The notes: a model not told the origin generated them from the letters alone. Positions 6,649 through 15,583 are shown, counted from the stretch's first letter. The stretch: DNA of 16,740 nt from Gammaproteobacteria bacterium (GCA_029881775.1 JAOULY010000011.1:1-16740), one strand, 5' to 3'. A program made the numbers and translations.

Positions 6649-7861
6649 GCGCATCCCCTCCGAGCGGCCGCATTGCGTGCAACCATGAAGATTCGTTTTG
6701 CACTGTATCTTCCGGCCCGGCCAGTTCGTCCGCCAGCCTGACCAGTTGACGCGCGCGCGCCGGGTGAAAGTCGTCAGGCACCTGCTGCCCGTTACCCGTC
6801 CAGGCCAGCGGCAGGCGGTGCTTGATCAGTACCGAGAGCACACCGCCGATGGCGGTCGCCTCGTCAAGCTTGGTCAATATGCACTTTTCCGGGCCGATGC
6901 GGCTGAATGATTCCACGATGTCATCAGTCAGGTCAGCTGCACCCGTCGCTGACAGCACCAGGTAGCGACGGATGTCAGTAGCACCGCTGCCAAGCGCGGT
7001 ATATTTCTCCGGCAGTTCGATGTCGCGCTGGCTGGTACCCGCGGTATCGATCAATACAAGTTTACGGTCGTGCATCTGCTTGAGAACGGCCTGCAGCTCC
7101 AGCTCATCACCGGCAATATGCACCGGCACACCGAGCAGGCGGCCGTAGGTACGCAGCTGTTCATGCGCCCCGATCCGGTAGTGGTCCATGCTGACCAGCG
7201 CCACGTGGCGACGGCCGTGCTGCATGGCAAAACGCGCGGCGAGTTTCGCAATGGTGGTTGTTTTACCGACACCGGTCGGCCCGACCAGTGCCACCGTGCC
7301 ACCATTAAGCAACAGGTCGTCCTGTTCGGCCGGCAACAACCCTTCCAGGATCGACATGGCCTGCTGCCAGCCCTGCGTTTCATCATTAATTTCCGTGACG
7401 CCATCCGCGACCAGGTTGGCAATTACCGGGTGCACCTGCATGGCGCCGAGGCGCTTGATAATCCAGGCCCGTACCGGCTCGCGCCGCCTGACCTCGTCCC
7501 AGGCAAGCTGCGACAGCGGCACTTCGAGCATGCTGCGCAGTGCGCGGATCTCGGCGCGGACTTCGTGCAGCGAGGATTCACCGGCAGCCGCTGGCGACGG
7601 CAATGCCGCCGCGGCGCATTCAATCGTTTCAGCCGCCGGCGTTGCCGCGGCCTGCGGGGTTTCAGGGTGTGTTTCAGACGGCTCGGCCAGGGTGGCGCTA
7701 CCGGCATTACGCAGGTCTTCCTCGTAATCGACCGCGGCAATGATTTCCGCGCCGTCATCCGTCTTGCGACTGGAAAGAATCAGCGCATCAGGACCGAGCG
7801 CATCGCTGACCTGTTGCATTGCATCGCGCATCTCGGCTGCGATAAAGCGTTTCATTTTCAT
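6629..7861 (-). CDS. flhF: Flagellar placement GTPase FlhF
   Basis: FlhF is an SRP-type GTPase that marks the cell pole where the flagellum is built. The 410-residue protein has the expected three parts: a basic N-terminal B domain (starting MKMKRFIAAEMRDAMQQV), a variable alanine/glutamate/proline-rich linker (about 55-100), and the NG GTPase domains. Motifs in order are the P-loop GPTGVGKT (194-201), the SMDHYRIGAHEQL region (224-236), DTAG (272-275) and TKLD (330-333), with the closing LAWTGNGQQVPDDF. All GTPase motifs are intact. The ATG at 7861 has GGAGGT seven bases upstream; the GTG at 7870 lies inside that site and is rejected. It follows flhA after a 79-base gap and overlaps flhG, its regulatory partner. 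Confidence 0.95.
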   Translation of the reverse strand: MKMKRFIAAEMRDAMQQVSDALGPDALILSSRKTDDGAEIIAAVDYEEDLRNAGSATLAEPSETHPETPQAAATPAAETIECAAAALPSPAAAGESSLHEVRAEIRALRSMLEVPLSQLAWDEVRRREPVRAWIIKRLGAMQVHPVIANLVADGVTEINDETQGWQQAMSILEGLLPAEQDDLLLNGGTVALVGPTGVGKTTTIAKLAARFAMQHGRRHVALVSMDHYRIGAHEQLRTYGRLLGVPVHIAGDELELQAVLKQMHDRKLVLIDTAGTSQRDIELPEKYTALGSGATDIRRYLVLSATGAADLTDDIVESFSRIGPEKCILTKLDEATAIGGVLSVLIKHRLPLAWTGNGQQVPDDFHPARARQLVRLADELAGPEDTVQNESSWLHAMRPLGGDAHAQQHV

Positions 7862-7893
7862 TGCCAGCACCTCCGTGTACCAGGCTTCTCAAG

Positions 7894-7912
7894 CGTTACG
7901 CGTGAGGTAACG
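7894..7912. repeat. Small inverted repeat in the flhA-flhF gap
   Basis: CGTTAC and GTAACG (six-base arms, seven-base loop) lie in the 79-base gap between flhA and flhF. It could form a modest hairpin in the mRNA or serve as an operator. There is no uridine run, so it is not a clear terminator. Little more can be said. Confidence 0.3.
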
Positions 7913-7940
7913 TTGTGTCAGCCGGAAATTCCGTTTCCCG

Positions 7941-10043
7941 TTAACCTGCTTTCTTCCACGACTCGCCACCAATCGTGGCAATGATCTTGATCTGTTTCGT
8001 CCGCGGCACTTCGTTATAGGACAGCACGTTCAGGCCGGGTACCGAACCGCGCACAAACTGCGCAAGCCAGCGCCGCAACACCGGGGACACCAGCAACACG
8101 GCCGGCTCGCCGCTCAATTCCTGACGTCGCGTCTGTTCCTGCAACGAAACCAGCATATTTTCTGCCAGTCCCGGCTCAATGCCGGGGGCGCCATCCTGTG
8201 CACCCTGCACAGACTGTTGCAACAACTGTTCCAGATTCGGCTCCAGCGTCATGGCCGGCAATAAATCTTCCATCCCGTTGATTTTCTGGTAAATCATCCG
8301 GGAAAGCGTGGTGCGCACGGCGGCCGTCAGCATGTCAGGATCCTGACTGCGCACACCCTGCTCCGCCAGAGTCTCGGCGATACTGCGCAGGTCGCGTATC
8401 GGCACACCTTCCTCCAGCAGGTTCTGCAAGACCCTGACGACCACGCCCAGCGCCAGCGTCTTGGGTACCAGCGTCTCGACCAGGTGCGGTGAAGACTTTG
8501 CCAGCATGTCGAGTAACTGCTGCACGCTTTCGTGACCAAGCAACTCGTGCGCATGTTGTTGTAACAGGTGACTGAGATGGGTCGCTACCACGGTACTGGC
8601 ATCGACCACGGTATAACCCTTGGTCTGCGCATCGTCGCGCTGGCCGGGATCGATCCACACGGCCGCCAGGCCGAATGCCGGGTCCGTGGTTTCGATACCC
8701 TTGATGTCGCCGAATACCTGGCCCGGGTTGATGGCCATTTCCTTGTCGATATGTATTTCCGATTCGCCCACGGGCACGCCCAGCAGGTTGATCCGGTACG
8801 CGCCCGGTTGCAGGTCCAGGTTGTCACGAATGTGGACCGGGTCGATCAGGAAACCCAGCTCCTGGGAAAGCTTCTTGCGCACACCCTTGATGCGCGACAT
8901 CAGCTGACCGCCCTGTTTCTTGTCGACCAGCGGGATCAGCCGGTAACCGACCTCGAGGCCGATGATGTCGACCGGCTGCACATCGTCCCAGCCAAGATCG
9001 GGGTTTGCCTCCACCTCGGCCGGCTTGTTCTGCTTGACCTGCTCGCTTGCAGCTTCCGCCTGCTTGAATTCACGCACGTAATAGGCGGTTGCCGCGAGCA
9101 GCAACGCGATGGTGATAAACACCAGATTCGGCATACCCGGCACCAGCCCGAGCGAGCCGACGATCGCGGCCGTCACGGTCAGCGCACGCGAGTTGGTAAA
9201 CAGCTGCCTGAAGAACTGCTCCCCCATGTCCTGCGAAACAGACACCCGGGTAACGATAATGGCGGCGGCCGTCGACAACACCAGTGACGGGATCTGTGCG
9301 ACCAGGCCGTCGCCGATGGTCAGCAGAATATAATTCTGTGCCGCATCGCTGACTGACAGACCGTGCTGCAGGATACCGACAGTAAAGCCGCCTATTATGT
9401 TGATAAACAGGATCAGCATGCCGGCAACCGCATCGCCGCGCACGAACTTGCTGGCACCATCCATGGCGCCGTAGAAGTCCGCTTCCTGCGCCACTTCTTC
9501 GCGCCGCGCACGCGCCTCTTCCTGCGTAATCAGGCCGGCATTCAGGTCGGCATCGACCGCCATTTGCTTGCCGGGCATGGCATCGAGGGTGAAGCGGGCG
9601 CTGACTTCCGAGATGCGCCCGGCACCCTTGGTGACCACAACGAAGTTAATGATCATCAGGATGGCGAATACCACCAGGCCGACGGCGTAGTTGCCGCCGA
9701 CAACGAAATCACCGAATGCCTCGATCACCCGGCCCGCCGCAGCGGTGCCCTCGTGGCCATCCAGCATAATGACGCGTGTCGACGCGACGTTCAGCGCCAG
9801 TCGCAACAGGGTTGCCACCAGCAACACCGTCGGGAATATCGCGAACTCGAGCGGCTTGACGGTATAAACGGCCACCAGCAACACGACCAGTCCGAGTGCG
9901 ATATTGAAGGTGAATAACAGGTCCAGTACCAGCGGCGGCAGCGGCAGAACCATCATGCTGAGCAACATGACCACGATCAGCGGCGTGCCGAGACCGATCA
10001 GCATTCGTGGCGATAATGTTCCGCGTGTCACTGTTATGTCCAT
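7941..10043 (-). CDS. flhA: Flagellar type III export gate protein FlhA
   Basis: FlhA is the large export-gate subunit that couples the proton motive force to secretion and docks chaperone-substrate complexes through its cytoplasmic ring. The 700-residue protein has about eight membrane segments in its first 320 residues. The FHIPEP-family cytoplasmic loop appears between them (GRISEVSARFTLDAMPGKQMAVDADL, abbreviated as GRISEV...DADL), followed by FVRGDAVAGMLILFINIIGG. A linker leads to the C-terminal cytoplasmic domain (about 345-700), with GYRLIPLV and the later region RDLRSIAETLAE. Length is normal. I chose the ATG at 10043, since AGGA lies seven bases upstream; an ATG seven codons earlier (10064) has no such site. 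It follows flhB by 26 bases. Confidence 0.96.
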   Translation of the reverse strand: MDITVTRGTLSPRMLIGLGTPLIVVMLLSMMVLPLPPLVLDLLFTFNIALGLVVLLVAVYTVKPLEFAIFPTVLLVATLLRLALNVASTRVIMLDGHEGTAAAGRVIEAFGDFVVGGNYAVGLVVFAILMIINFVVVTKGAGRISEVSARFTLDAMPGKQMAVDADLNAGLITQEEARARREEVAQEADFYGAMDGASKFVRGDAVAGMLILFINIIGGFTVGILQHGLSVSDAAQNYILLTIGDGLVAQIPSLVLSTAAAIIVTRVSVSQDMGEQFFRQLFTNSRALTVTAAIVGSLGLVPGMPNLVFITIALLLAATAYYVREFKQAEAASEQVKQNKPAEVEANPDLGWDDVQPVDIIGLEVGYRLIPLVDKKQGGQLMSRIKGVRKKLSQELGFLIDPVHIRDNLDLQPGAYRINLLGVPVGESEIHIDKEMAINPGQVFGDIKGIETTDPAFGLAAVWIDPGQRDDAQTKGYTVVDASTVVATHLSHLLQQHAHELLGHESVQQLLDMLAKSSPHLVETLVPKTLALGVVVRVLQNLLEEGVPIRDLRSIAETLAEQGVRSQDPDMLTAAVRTTLSRMIYQKINGMEDLLPAMTLEPNLEQLLQQSVQGAQDGAPGIEPGLAENMLVSLQEQTRRQELSGEPAVLLVSPVLRRWLAQFVRGSVPGLNVLSYNEVPRTKQIKIIATIGGESWKKAG

Positions 10044-10069
10044 GGCTTTATCCTGTAGCTCCATCGTAT

Positions 10070-11203
10070 CTATTCATGCTGCAAACCATCCGGAATAGGG
10101 AAACCATCCGGTTGTTCGGGCGGCCGCTGACCGGGCATGCGCACAGCACGCAGCTGGTAAACATAGGCGAGCAGCTGCGCCACGGCCACGTACAGGCCGG
10201 CCGGTATTTCCCCGCCGATCTCGGCGTTGTAATAGAGTGAACGCGCCAGCGGCGGTGCCTCGACAATCGGCACATCGTTCGCCATGGCGACTTTTCTGAT
10301 GTGCCCGGCGATCAGGTCGGCACCCATTGCCACCACAACCGGCGCGCCGGAACGTTCCTTGTCGTAACGCAGGGCGACCGCGTAATGGGTCGGGTTGGTG
10401 ACGACCACATCGGCGGTCGGCACATCCTGCATCATGCGCTGCTGGGCCATTTGTCGTTGCACAGCACGTATGCGGCTCTTGTTTTCCGGGTTGCCTTCGG
10501 TTTGCTTGCGCTCGTCCTTGACCTGTTGCTTGGTCATTTTGAGTTTCTTGGCGTGCTCCCATAGCTGGAATGGCACATCCACCGCGGCAATGACAATCAA
10601 CACGGCACTGAGGGCAACAAACGACCAGCCGATAATCGCCGCCATGTGCCCCAGGCCCTGCTTGACCGGCTCGCTGCCGAGCAGAAACAAATCTTCTGCG
10701 CGCGCATACAGCAACAGTGCCGATATAACAGCCACCACCAGGAATTTCGCAAACGCCTTGAGCGCCTCGACCGGCGCACGCATGGAAAATATCCTGCCAA
10801 AACCCTTGATCGGATTCATCTTGCTGAATTTCGGTGCCAGCGACTTGGGGCTGAATACCCAGCCACCCAGCAGCATGGGTGCAACAAACGCGACCATGAA
10901 CAGCAACATCAGGAACGGGGCAAATGTAAGCAGCACCTCGATCAGGACGTTACCCAGGTACGGCGCCAACAGTTTCGGATCGAACATCTGTTCCCGCTGC
11001 AGGCTCAGTGACGACGTCATCTGGCGGGTAAGCCCGCCGGCAAGATGACCGCCAAACGAAACCAGGCCACCTGAAGCCGCCAACAGCAATAGCAGGGTAT
11101 TCAGATCGCGCGAGCGCGCAACCTGGCCTTCTTCGCGGGCATCGCGCAGGCGTTTGGGGGTCGCCTGTTCTGTTTGTTCCATACCATTCTGGTCATCGGC
11201 CAT
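10070..11203 (-). CDS. flhB: Flagellar export switch protein FlhB
   Basis: FlhB sets export specificity, switching from rod/hook to filament substrates after autocleavage. The 377-residue protein has a polar N terminus (ATPKRLRDAREEGQVARS, 14-31), four membrane segments within about 33-215, the connecting linker DERKQTEGNPENKSRIR (230-246) and the cytoplasmic domain. The NPTH cleavage motif is intact at 270-273 in VVTNPTHYAVALRY. It overlaps the end of fliR by 11 bases, and GGAGGT seven bases ahead of ATG supports the start. The C terminus is a proline-rich tail, as often seen. No fliK, its usual hook-length partner, lies in the window. Confidence 0.96.
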   Translation of the reverse strand: MADDQNGMEQTEQATPKRLRDAREEGQVARSRDLNTLLLLLAASGGLVSFGGHLAGGLTRQMTSSLSLQREQMFDPKLLAPYLGNVLIEVLLTFAPFLMLLFMVAFVAPMLLGGWVFSPKSLAPKFSKMNPIKGFGRIFSMRAPVEALKAFAKFLVVAVISALLLYARAEDLFLLGSEPVKQGLGHMAAIIGWSFVALSAVLIVIAAVDVPFQLWEHAKKLKMTKQQVKDERKQTEGNPENKSRIRAVQRQMAQQRMMQDVPTADVVVTNPTHYAVALRYDKERSGAPVVVAMGADLIAGHIRKVAMANDVPIVEAPPLARSLYYNAEIGGEIPAGLYVAVAQLLAYVYQLRAVRMPGQRPPEQPDGFPIPDGLQHE

Positions 11204-11990
11204 CGTTCAGACCTCCACCCAGCATGTCCTGCAGCAACAGGAATGCTTCCTGCGCCAGGTTCGACACGTGCGGCGTGATACCCGGGACACTCAGCATGAT
11301 AATGACAAACCCGGTCAGCATCATGACCGGGAAACCGACACCGAATATATTCAGCTGTGGCGCTGCACGACTCATGACGCCAAACGCCAGGTTAACCAGT
11401 AACAGCGAGGCGATCGCTGTCAGTGCGATCGCGACAGCACCGGCAAACATCCGGCTGCCCCAGCTTACCAGGCTCCAGTAATCCGTCGGCGTGAGTCCGG
11501 TAGTCCCGACCGGCAGGCTGATAAAACTGTCGACCAGCAACTGCACCAGCACCAGGTGACCATTCAGCGCAAGGAACATAAGCGTCGCCAGCGTCAGGTA
11601 GTATTGCGCGACAACCGGCACCTGCACGCCGTTTTGCGGGTCGACCGCGTTAGCGAAACCGAGACCCATACTCATGGCAATAGACTGCGCAGCTATAACG
11701 ATCGATGTAAAAACCAGCTGTAGTGTAAAACCCATGGTCAGGCCGATCAGCACCTGCTGGGTACCGACGAGTAGTCCATCGGCACTGAAGATCTCGACCG
11801 GCACCGTATCCTGCACGATCATTGGCGCCATCATCAGCGACATGACCAGCGCAAGCGCCGCGCGCACCTTGGCCGGCACCATGCGGGCGCCGAATATCGG
11901 TGCAACAGAAAACATTGCACCCACACGCAGGAGCGGCCACAGGAAGGCATACATCCAGGTGTTCAGTTCCATGCTGGTGACGGCGATCAT
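11193..11990 (-). CDS. fliR: Flagellar export gate protein FliR
   Basis: FliR is part of the FliP-FliQ-FliR channel core of the export gate in the inner membrane. The 265-residue hydrophobic protein shows the family stretches LWPLLRVGAMFSVAPIFGARMVP near the N terminus (about 17-39) and MGLGFANAVDPQNGVQVPVV in the middle, and about six membrane segments. The ATG at 11990 gives the usual family N-terminal length; no strong ribosome-binding site is visible, so coupling to fliQ (13 bases upstream) is likely. An alternative ATG at 11972 would shorten it by six residues. The end overlaps flhB. Confidence 0.95.
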   Translation of the reverse strand: MIAVTSMELNTWMYAFLWPLLRVGAMFSVAPIFGARMVPAKVRAALALVMSLMMAPMIVQDTVPVEIFSADGLLVGTQQVLIGLTMGFTLQLVFTSIVIAAQSIAMSMGLGFANAVDPQNGVQVPVVAQYYLTLATLMFLALNGHLVLVQLLVDSFISLPVGTTGLTPTDYWSLVSWGSRMFAGAVAIALTAIASLLLVNLAFGVMSRAAPQLNIFGVGFPVMMLTGFVIIMLSVPGITPHVSNLAQEAFLLLQDMLGGGLNDGR

Positions 11991-12002
11991 GGTATGTAAC
12001 TG

Positions 12003-12272
12003 TCAGCTGATCAGTGCCGGTATGTTTTCGAACAGGCGGCGGGTGAAATTGACAATCAGGTTCAGCATCCATGCCCCGCCTATCAACAGGGTAGCCGCCA
12101 TGATGGCAAGCTTGGGAATAAAACTCAGCGTCGCCTCCTGGATCTGCGTTGCCGCCTGGAACATACCGACCAGCAAACCCACGGCGAGCGCGGAGCCGAG
12201 TATCGGTGTCGCTACCAGCGCGGTGACCTTGATGGCTTCCTGTCCGATCAGGATTACACTTTCCGGTGTCAT
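12003..12272 (-). CDS. fliQ: Flagellar export gate protein FliQ
   Basis: FliQ is the small two-helix subunit that packs around FliP/FliR in the export channel. The 89-residue protein is of standard length, with membrane segments at about 15-40 and 50-75. It begins with the family pattern MTPESVILIGQEAI and contains QAATQIQEATLSFIPKL, the conserved loop. GGAGAG seven bases before ATG supports the start. It lies 18 bases after fliP. Confidence 0.96.
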   Translation of the reverse strand: MTPESVILIGQEAIKVTALVATPILGSALAVGLLVGMFQAATQIQEATLSFIPKLAIMAATLLIGGAWMLNLIVNFTRRLFENIPALIS

Positions 12273-12290
12273 AAATTCGCTCTCCGCCAG

Positions 12291-13043
12291 CTACACATAG
12301 AAGCTGGAAGCGAGGGTGCCGATTATCAGCGCCCAGCCATCTACCAGCACAAACAGCATGATCTTGAACGGCAGCGAGATAATCATGGGCGACAACATCA
12401 TCATGCCCATTGACATCAGCACACTGGCCACCACCAGGTCGATCACGAGAAATGGAATCAGCACCAGGAAGCCGATCTGGAACGCCGTCTTCAGCTCGCT
12501 GGTGACATAGGCCGGCACCAGCAACGAGAATGGCACGGATTCCGGTGTTTTCAGGTCATCCTGTTCGTAGTGGGCAATGTCGGCAAACATGCCAAGATCG
12601 GTTTCACGGGTCTGCTCAAGCATGAAGCTGCGCAGCGGTGAGGCACTCTTCTGCAACGCCTCGCCGGGCGTAATGGTTTCTTCAAGATAAGGTTTGATCC
12701 CCTCGTTATAGATTTTCCCGAACACCGGTGACATGACAAACAGCGTCAGGAACAGGGACAGGCCGATAAGTATCTGGTTGGACGGCGTCTGGGCCGTTCC
12801 CAGTGCCTGGCGCAGGATTGCCAGCACAATAATGATGCGTGTGAATGACGTCATCGAAATCAGCGCTGCCGGCAACAGTGACAGCGCCGTCATCATCGCC
12901 AGTACCTGGATACTCAATGACCAGGTTTCTCCGCCGTTGCTTGACGGGGTAACTGTGATCGCGGCCATGCCCGGTGCCGCAACGGCGGTGGCAGCCGGCA
13001 ACATGCAAAGCAGCAGTATTCCCGCTACCCACAGGCGCTTCAT
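12291..13043 (-). CDS. fliP: Flagellar export gate protein FliP
   Basis: FliP forms the main pore of the export gate. The 250-residue protein starts with a cleavable-type signal peptide (1 to about 23, ending AVAAPG), as FliP does in this group, then a short periplasmic segment and four membrane helices. Family stretches include MTSFTRIIIVLAILRQALGTAQTP (abbreviated MTSFTRI...GTAQTP), PFLVIDLVVASVLMSMGMMM and LPFKIMLFVLVDGW. GGAG eight bases ahead of ATG supports the start. It overlaps fliO by four bases, indicating coupling. Confidence 0.97.
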   Translation of the reverse strand: MKRLWVAGILLLCMLPAATAVAAPGMAAITVTPSSNGGETWSLSIQVLAMMTALSLLPAALISMTSFTRIIIVLAILRQALGTAQTPSNQILIGLSLFLTLFVMSPVFGKIYNEGIKPYLEETITPGEALQKSASPLRSFMLEQTRETDLGMFADIAHYEQDDLKTPESVPFSLLVPAYVTSELKTAFQIGFLVLIPFLVIDLVVASVLMSMGMMMLSPMIISLPFKIMLFVLVDGWALIIGTLASSFYV

Positions 13044-13489
13044 GACTGCTTCTCCCTGGCGACCACATCACGCAGGCGAGCGGCAAAACTGACTGTCCGT
13101 TCACTTTCGGGAGATGCGGTATGGACCGGCTCGTCCAGCACATGCACACGATTGACACGACCGGGCGCAACACCCAGCAGTACCTGTTGATTACCGACCT
13201 GCACCAGTACCAGCCGTTCACGGGTACTGAGGGCAACACCGTCGATGACGCGCAAGGTTCCGCGTGCCGATGACTGTAACCCGCCGGCCCGCTTCAGCAC
13301 CCAGGCGAGCCCCACGATACACAGGATCACGATACCCAGTCCGGCGATAAACTGCAGCATGAAGCCACCGTCCATCACCTCGCCCGCCATGCCGATCGGC
13401 GAAGGCGTGTCCGCCGCCGTGACCGGCATCGATGCCAACAGCATGAACAGTGCGGTCGGGTGTTTAAGCATTGTTGCGATATAAGACAT
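13040..13489 (-). CDS. fliO: Flagellar export gate assembly protein FliO
   Basis: FliO helps FliP assemble and is the least conserved gate protein. This 149-residue version has an N-terminal hydrophobic signal-like segment (about 8-26, ending TAADTPS), a membrane helix (about 43-65) and a cytoplasmic domain with the recognisable pattern LRVIDGVALSTRERLVLVQVGNQQVLLGVAPGRV. The identification rests on that pattern plus its position between fliN and fliP. No good ribosome-binding site precedes the ATG at 13489, so the start is slightly uncertain. Confidence 0.92.
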   Translation of the reverse strand: MSYIATMLKHPTALFMLLASMPVTAADTPSPIGMAGEVMDGGFMLQFIAGLGIVILCIVGLAWVLKRAGGLQSSARGTLRVIDGVALSTRERLVLVQVGNQQVLLGVAPGRVNRVHVLDEPVHTASPESERTVSFAARLRDVVAREKQS

Positions 13490-13517
13490 GTATTGTGGCC
13501 CGGTTATCTGCTAGCGT

Positions 13518-13922
13518 TTATTTGAGCGTCTTGACGCGGTCCGCGGGACTGATCACGTCACTCAGCCGCACACCGAACTTGTCGTTCACGACAACCACTT
13601 CACCGCGCGCAACCAGCGTCCCGTTAACGAGAACATCCAGCGGCTCACCCGCCATGCGGTCCAGCTCCACGACCGAACCCTTGGCGAGTTGCAGCAGATT
13701 CTCGATGCTTATCCGCGAACGACCGATTTCCATCGATAGCGTTACCGGGATATCCAGGATCACATCGAGACTGGTTTCGCCCGCGACCCGAGGAGCGGCC
13801 GACCCGTCACCCAGCTCGTCAAACGATGCACGCTCGTAGCCTGCAGCGCCCGCGGCATCCACGGCAGCACCCTGCTCTTCTGCCCCACCACTCATTTCCG
13901 TTTTACCTGTCTGCTCACTCAT
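13518..13922 (-). CDS. fliN: Flagellar motor switch protein FliN
   Basis: FliN forms the lower part of the C-ring and takes part in export and direction switching. The 134-residue protein has a variable alanine/glutamate/glycine-rich N terminus (1 to about 48) and a C-terminal SpoA domain (about 50-130). The latter contains ILDIPVTLSMEIGRSRISIENLL, ELDRMAGEPLDVLVNG and LVARGEVVVVNDKFGVRL, all typical. The start is three bases after the fliM stop, so the genes are coupled. Confidence 0.96.
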   Translation of the reverse strand: MSEQTGKTEMSGGAEEQGAAVDAAGAAGYERASFDELGDGSAAPRVAGETSLDVILDIPVTLSMEIGRSRISIENLLQLAKGSVVELDRMAGEPLDVLVNGTLVARGEVVVVNDKFGVRLSDVISPADRVKTLK

Positions 13923-13925
13923 GAC

Positions 13926-14927
13926 TTACTCCTGATCTTGTTTCAACCTGACCTTCTCGGAAGGATCCACTTCACCCGTCACCCTGACAGCATTGTGCTC
14001 ACGGTAGACGCCGAACTGACCTGTAAATACCGGTACATCGCCAACCTGCAGGGTTGCCTGCTCCGGCGTATTCACCGGGATCACATCCCCGCTTTTCAAG
14101 CCGACCACATCGCGCAGCGTCAGGCGCGTGCGGGCAATGGTCGCCGACAGGTCCACTTTTGCTTCCTGGATATTCATTTGCAGTGCCTGCAACCAGTCGC
14201 CCTGGTCCACGGACTTGTTCTTGCGCTGGCCACCATCGAGTAAATCACGCACCGGCTCGACCATCGTCGCAGGCAGTGCAATATGGAATTCGCCATCCAC
14301 TTCCTCGAGGCTCATGCGGAAACTTGATATCACCAGCATTTCGCGTGACCCGGCCAATACCGAGTATTGCGGGTCGGTCTCTGACTTGATGAAGCGCGGC
14401 GTTATTTGCATGACCGGCTCCCATGCGCCGCCCAGGTCCTGCAGCAACTGGTTCAGGACCAGCTGAATGATGCGATTCTCGGTCGGCGTGAAATCCCGAC
14501 CGATCTTCTGGTTGCGGTACTTGCCGGTACCGCCAAAATAGATATCCACGATGGCGAACACCATGGCCGGGTCAAGCACCACCAGCGCCTCGCCGCGCAA
14601 CGGCGCCACCTCGATAAAATTCAGACTGACCGGCAAACCAAGACTGTGAATATAGTCGCTGGTACGAACCGTCTGCAGGCCGTCTTCCTCGATCTCGACC
14701 GGGCGTTGCAGCATCTGCTCGAAACCTTCTTCAAGCAGGCGCATGAAGTTCGCATTGATTTTTTCCAGCACCGGCAACTGGCCACGGACGATATGGTCCT
14801 GGTCGGTCAGGTCATAGGGAATGACCTCACCGGCCGGTGGTGGTGAATCGCCACCGACCTCGCCCGAAGTCACCCCATCCATCAGGGCGTCGACTTCTTC
14901 CTCGGAAAGTATCTCGTTCTCGCTCAT
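13926..14927 (-). CDS. fliM: Flagellar motor switch protein FliM
   Basis: FliM is the C-ring subunit that receives phosphorylated CheY. The 333-residue protein starts with the CheY-binding peptide (ILSEEEVDALMDGV, about 6-19). The middle domain follows, with the FliG-contacting loop YFGGTGKYRNQKIGRDFTPTE (abbreviated YFGGTGKY...FTPTE), then a C-terminal SpoA domain (about 245-325, with RLTLRDVVGLKSGDVIPV). All domains are intact. It lies four bases after fliL and has no strong ribosome-binding site of its own, consistent with coupling. The intact CheY-binding peptide implies a chemotaxis system elsewhere, since no che gene is present here. Confidence 0.97.
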   Translation of the reverse strand: MSENEILSEEEVDALMDGVTSGEVGGDSPPPAGEVIPYDLTDQDHIVRGQLPVLEKINANFMRLLEEGFEQMLQRPVEIEEDGLQTVRTSDYIHSLGLPVSLNFIEVAPLRGEALVVLDPAMVFAIVDIYFGGTGKYRNQKIGRDFTPTENRIIQLVLNQLLQDLGGAWEPVMQITPRFIKSETDPQYSVLAGSREMLVISSFRMSLEEVDGEFHIALPATMVEPVRDLLDGGQRKNKSVDQGDWLQALQMNIQEAKVDLSATIARTRLTLRDVVGLKSGDVIPVNTPEQATLQVGDVPVFTGQFGVYREHNAVRVTGEVDPSEKVRLKQDQE

Positions 14928-14931
14928 AGCG

Positions 14932-15411
14932 TTACTGCATCACGAAGTTGGAGAAATAAACCGCCTCGACACCCGGCGCACCGGTCAGTGATTCGAGGGT
15001 GTCGCGGATGACCTGCAGGATCTCGGCGCGGAACTTTTCCTTGCCTTCCTGCATGATCAGGTCATCTTCTGTCTTGGTACTGAACAGCATGATGACTGCA
15101 TCACGCACAGCCGGCATGTGCAGCTTGAGATCATCGATGACCTTGTCATCACGGACCATCACCTCGATCGACGCTTTTACAAAACGCACATTCCTGGGAT
15201 TCTGGAACGCGATGACGAAGTCAGGATTGAGTGCGTGGTAGATCGGGGGATCGAGATCGACAAGACCGACTGCGCCGCCACCTTCACCGGTAGCCGCTTC
15301 GCCTTCAATCATGGCTTCGTCTTTGGAACCACCGAGAAAATAGAACGCCGCGCCGCCAGCCACAGCGAGTATCGCGACGGCTGCCACAGCAATGATGATG
15401 ATCTTGTTCAT
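14932..15411 (-). CDS. fliL: Flagellar basal body-associated protein FliL
   Basis: FliL surrounds or supports the stator and is needed for full torque or swarming in several species. The 159-residue protein has one N-terminal membrane helix (about 3-24), a glycine/glutamate-rich linker (about 29-48) and a periplasmic domain with DPPIYHALNPDFVIAFQNPRNVRFVKASIEV and the closing AVYFSNFVMQ. The ATG at 15411 has AGGA six bases upstream; a TTG two codons earlier (15417) is rejected. As the first gene of the run it sits just downstream of a sigma-54-type promoter. fliK, its common upstream neighbour, is not present. Confidence 0.95.
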   Translation of the reverse strand: MNKIIIIAVAAVAILAVAGGAAFYFLGGSKDEAMIEGEAATGEGGGAVGLVDLDPPIYHALNPDFVIAFQNPRNVRFVKASIEVMVRDDKVIDDLKLHMPAVRDAVIMLFSTKTEDDLIMQEGKEKFRAEILQVIRDTLESLTGAPGVEAVYFSNFVMQ

Positions 15412-15496
15412 AAGCAATCCTGCTTGACTGTTTCTTCCATGAAACCGGTTGCTGACTGTCCGTAGTAATGCAGCAACTGGCGCCTGCTACTGCTAA

Positions 15497-15512
15497 TGCA
15501 ATAGCTATGCCA
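15497..15512 (-). promoter_or_regulatory. Sigma-54 (RpoN) promoter for the fliL operon
   Basis: On the minus strand the sequence is TGGCAT, five bases, TTGCA, with the invariant GG and GC exactly ten bases apart. It matches the sigma-54 consensus TGGCAC-N5-TTGCW at all but one position. Transcription would start near 15486, about 75 bases before the fliL ATG. In polar-flagellated gammaproteobacteria such promoters are activated by FleQ/FlrA-family proteins. Confidence 0.75.
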
Positions 15513-15561
15513 CAAATATGCGCGCATAAAATACAATCAATTCAGTCGCTTATATTTGCTA

Positions 15562-15583
15562 ACAAATTGGATGACGAATTTGT
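15562..15583. repeat. Inverted repeat in the fliL-divergent gene spacer
   Basis: ACAAATT and AATTTGT are perfect seven-base arms around an eight-base centre. The element lies between the two divergent sigma-54-type promoters, roughly 75 bases upstream of the predicted fliL start and 170 upstream of the predicted start for the other gene. That is within reach of an upstream activator site, but it may be incidental. The rest of the 15412-15777 spacer holds no convincing gene. Confidence 0.35.

Noticed and set aside
7070..7984. 304-codon plus-strand open frame
   Set aside because: Antisense to flhF, whose GTPase motifs are all intact; the translation is histidine/glutamine/arginine-rich shadow sequence.
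8568..9287. 239-codon plus-strand open frame
   Set aside because: Antisense to flhA with no recognisable protein pattern.
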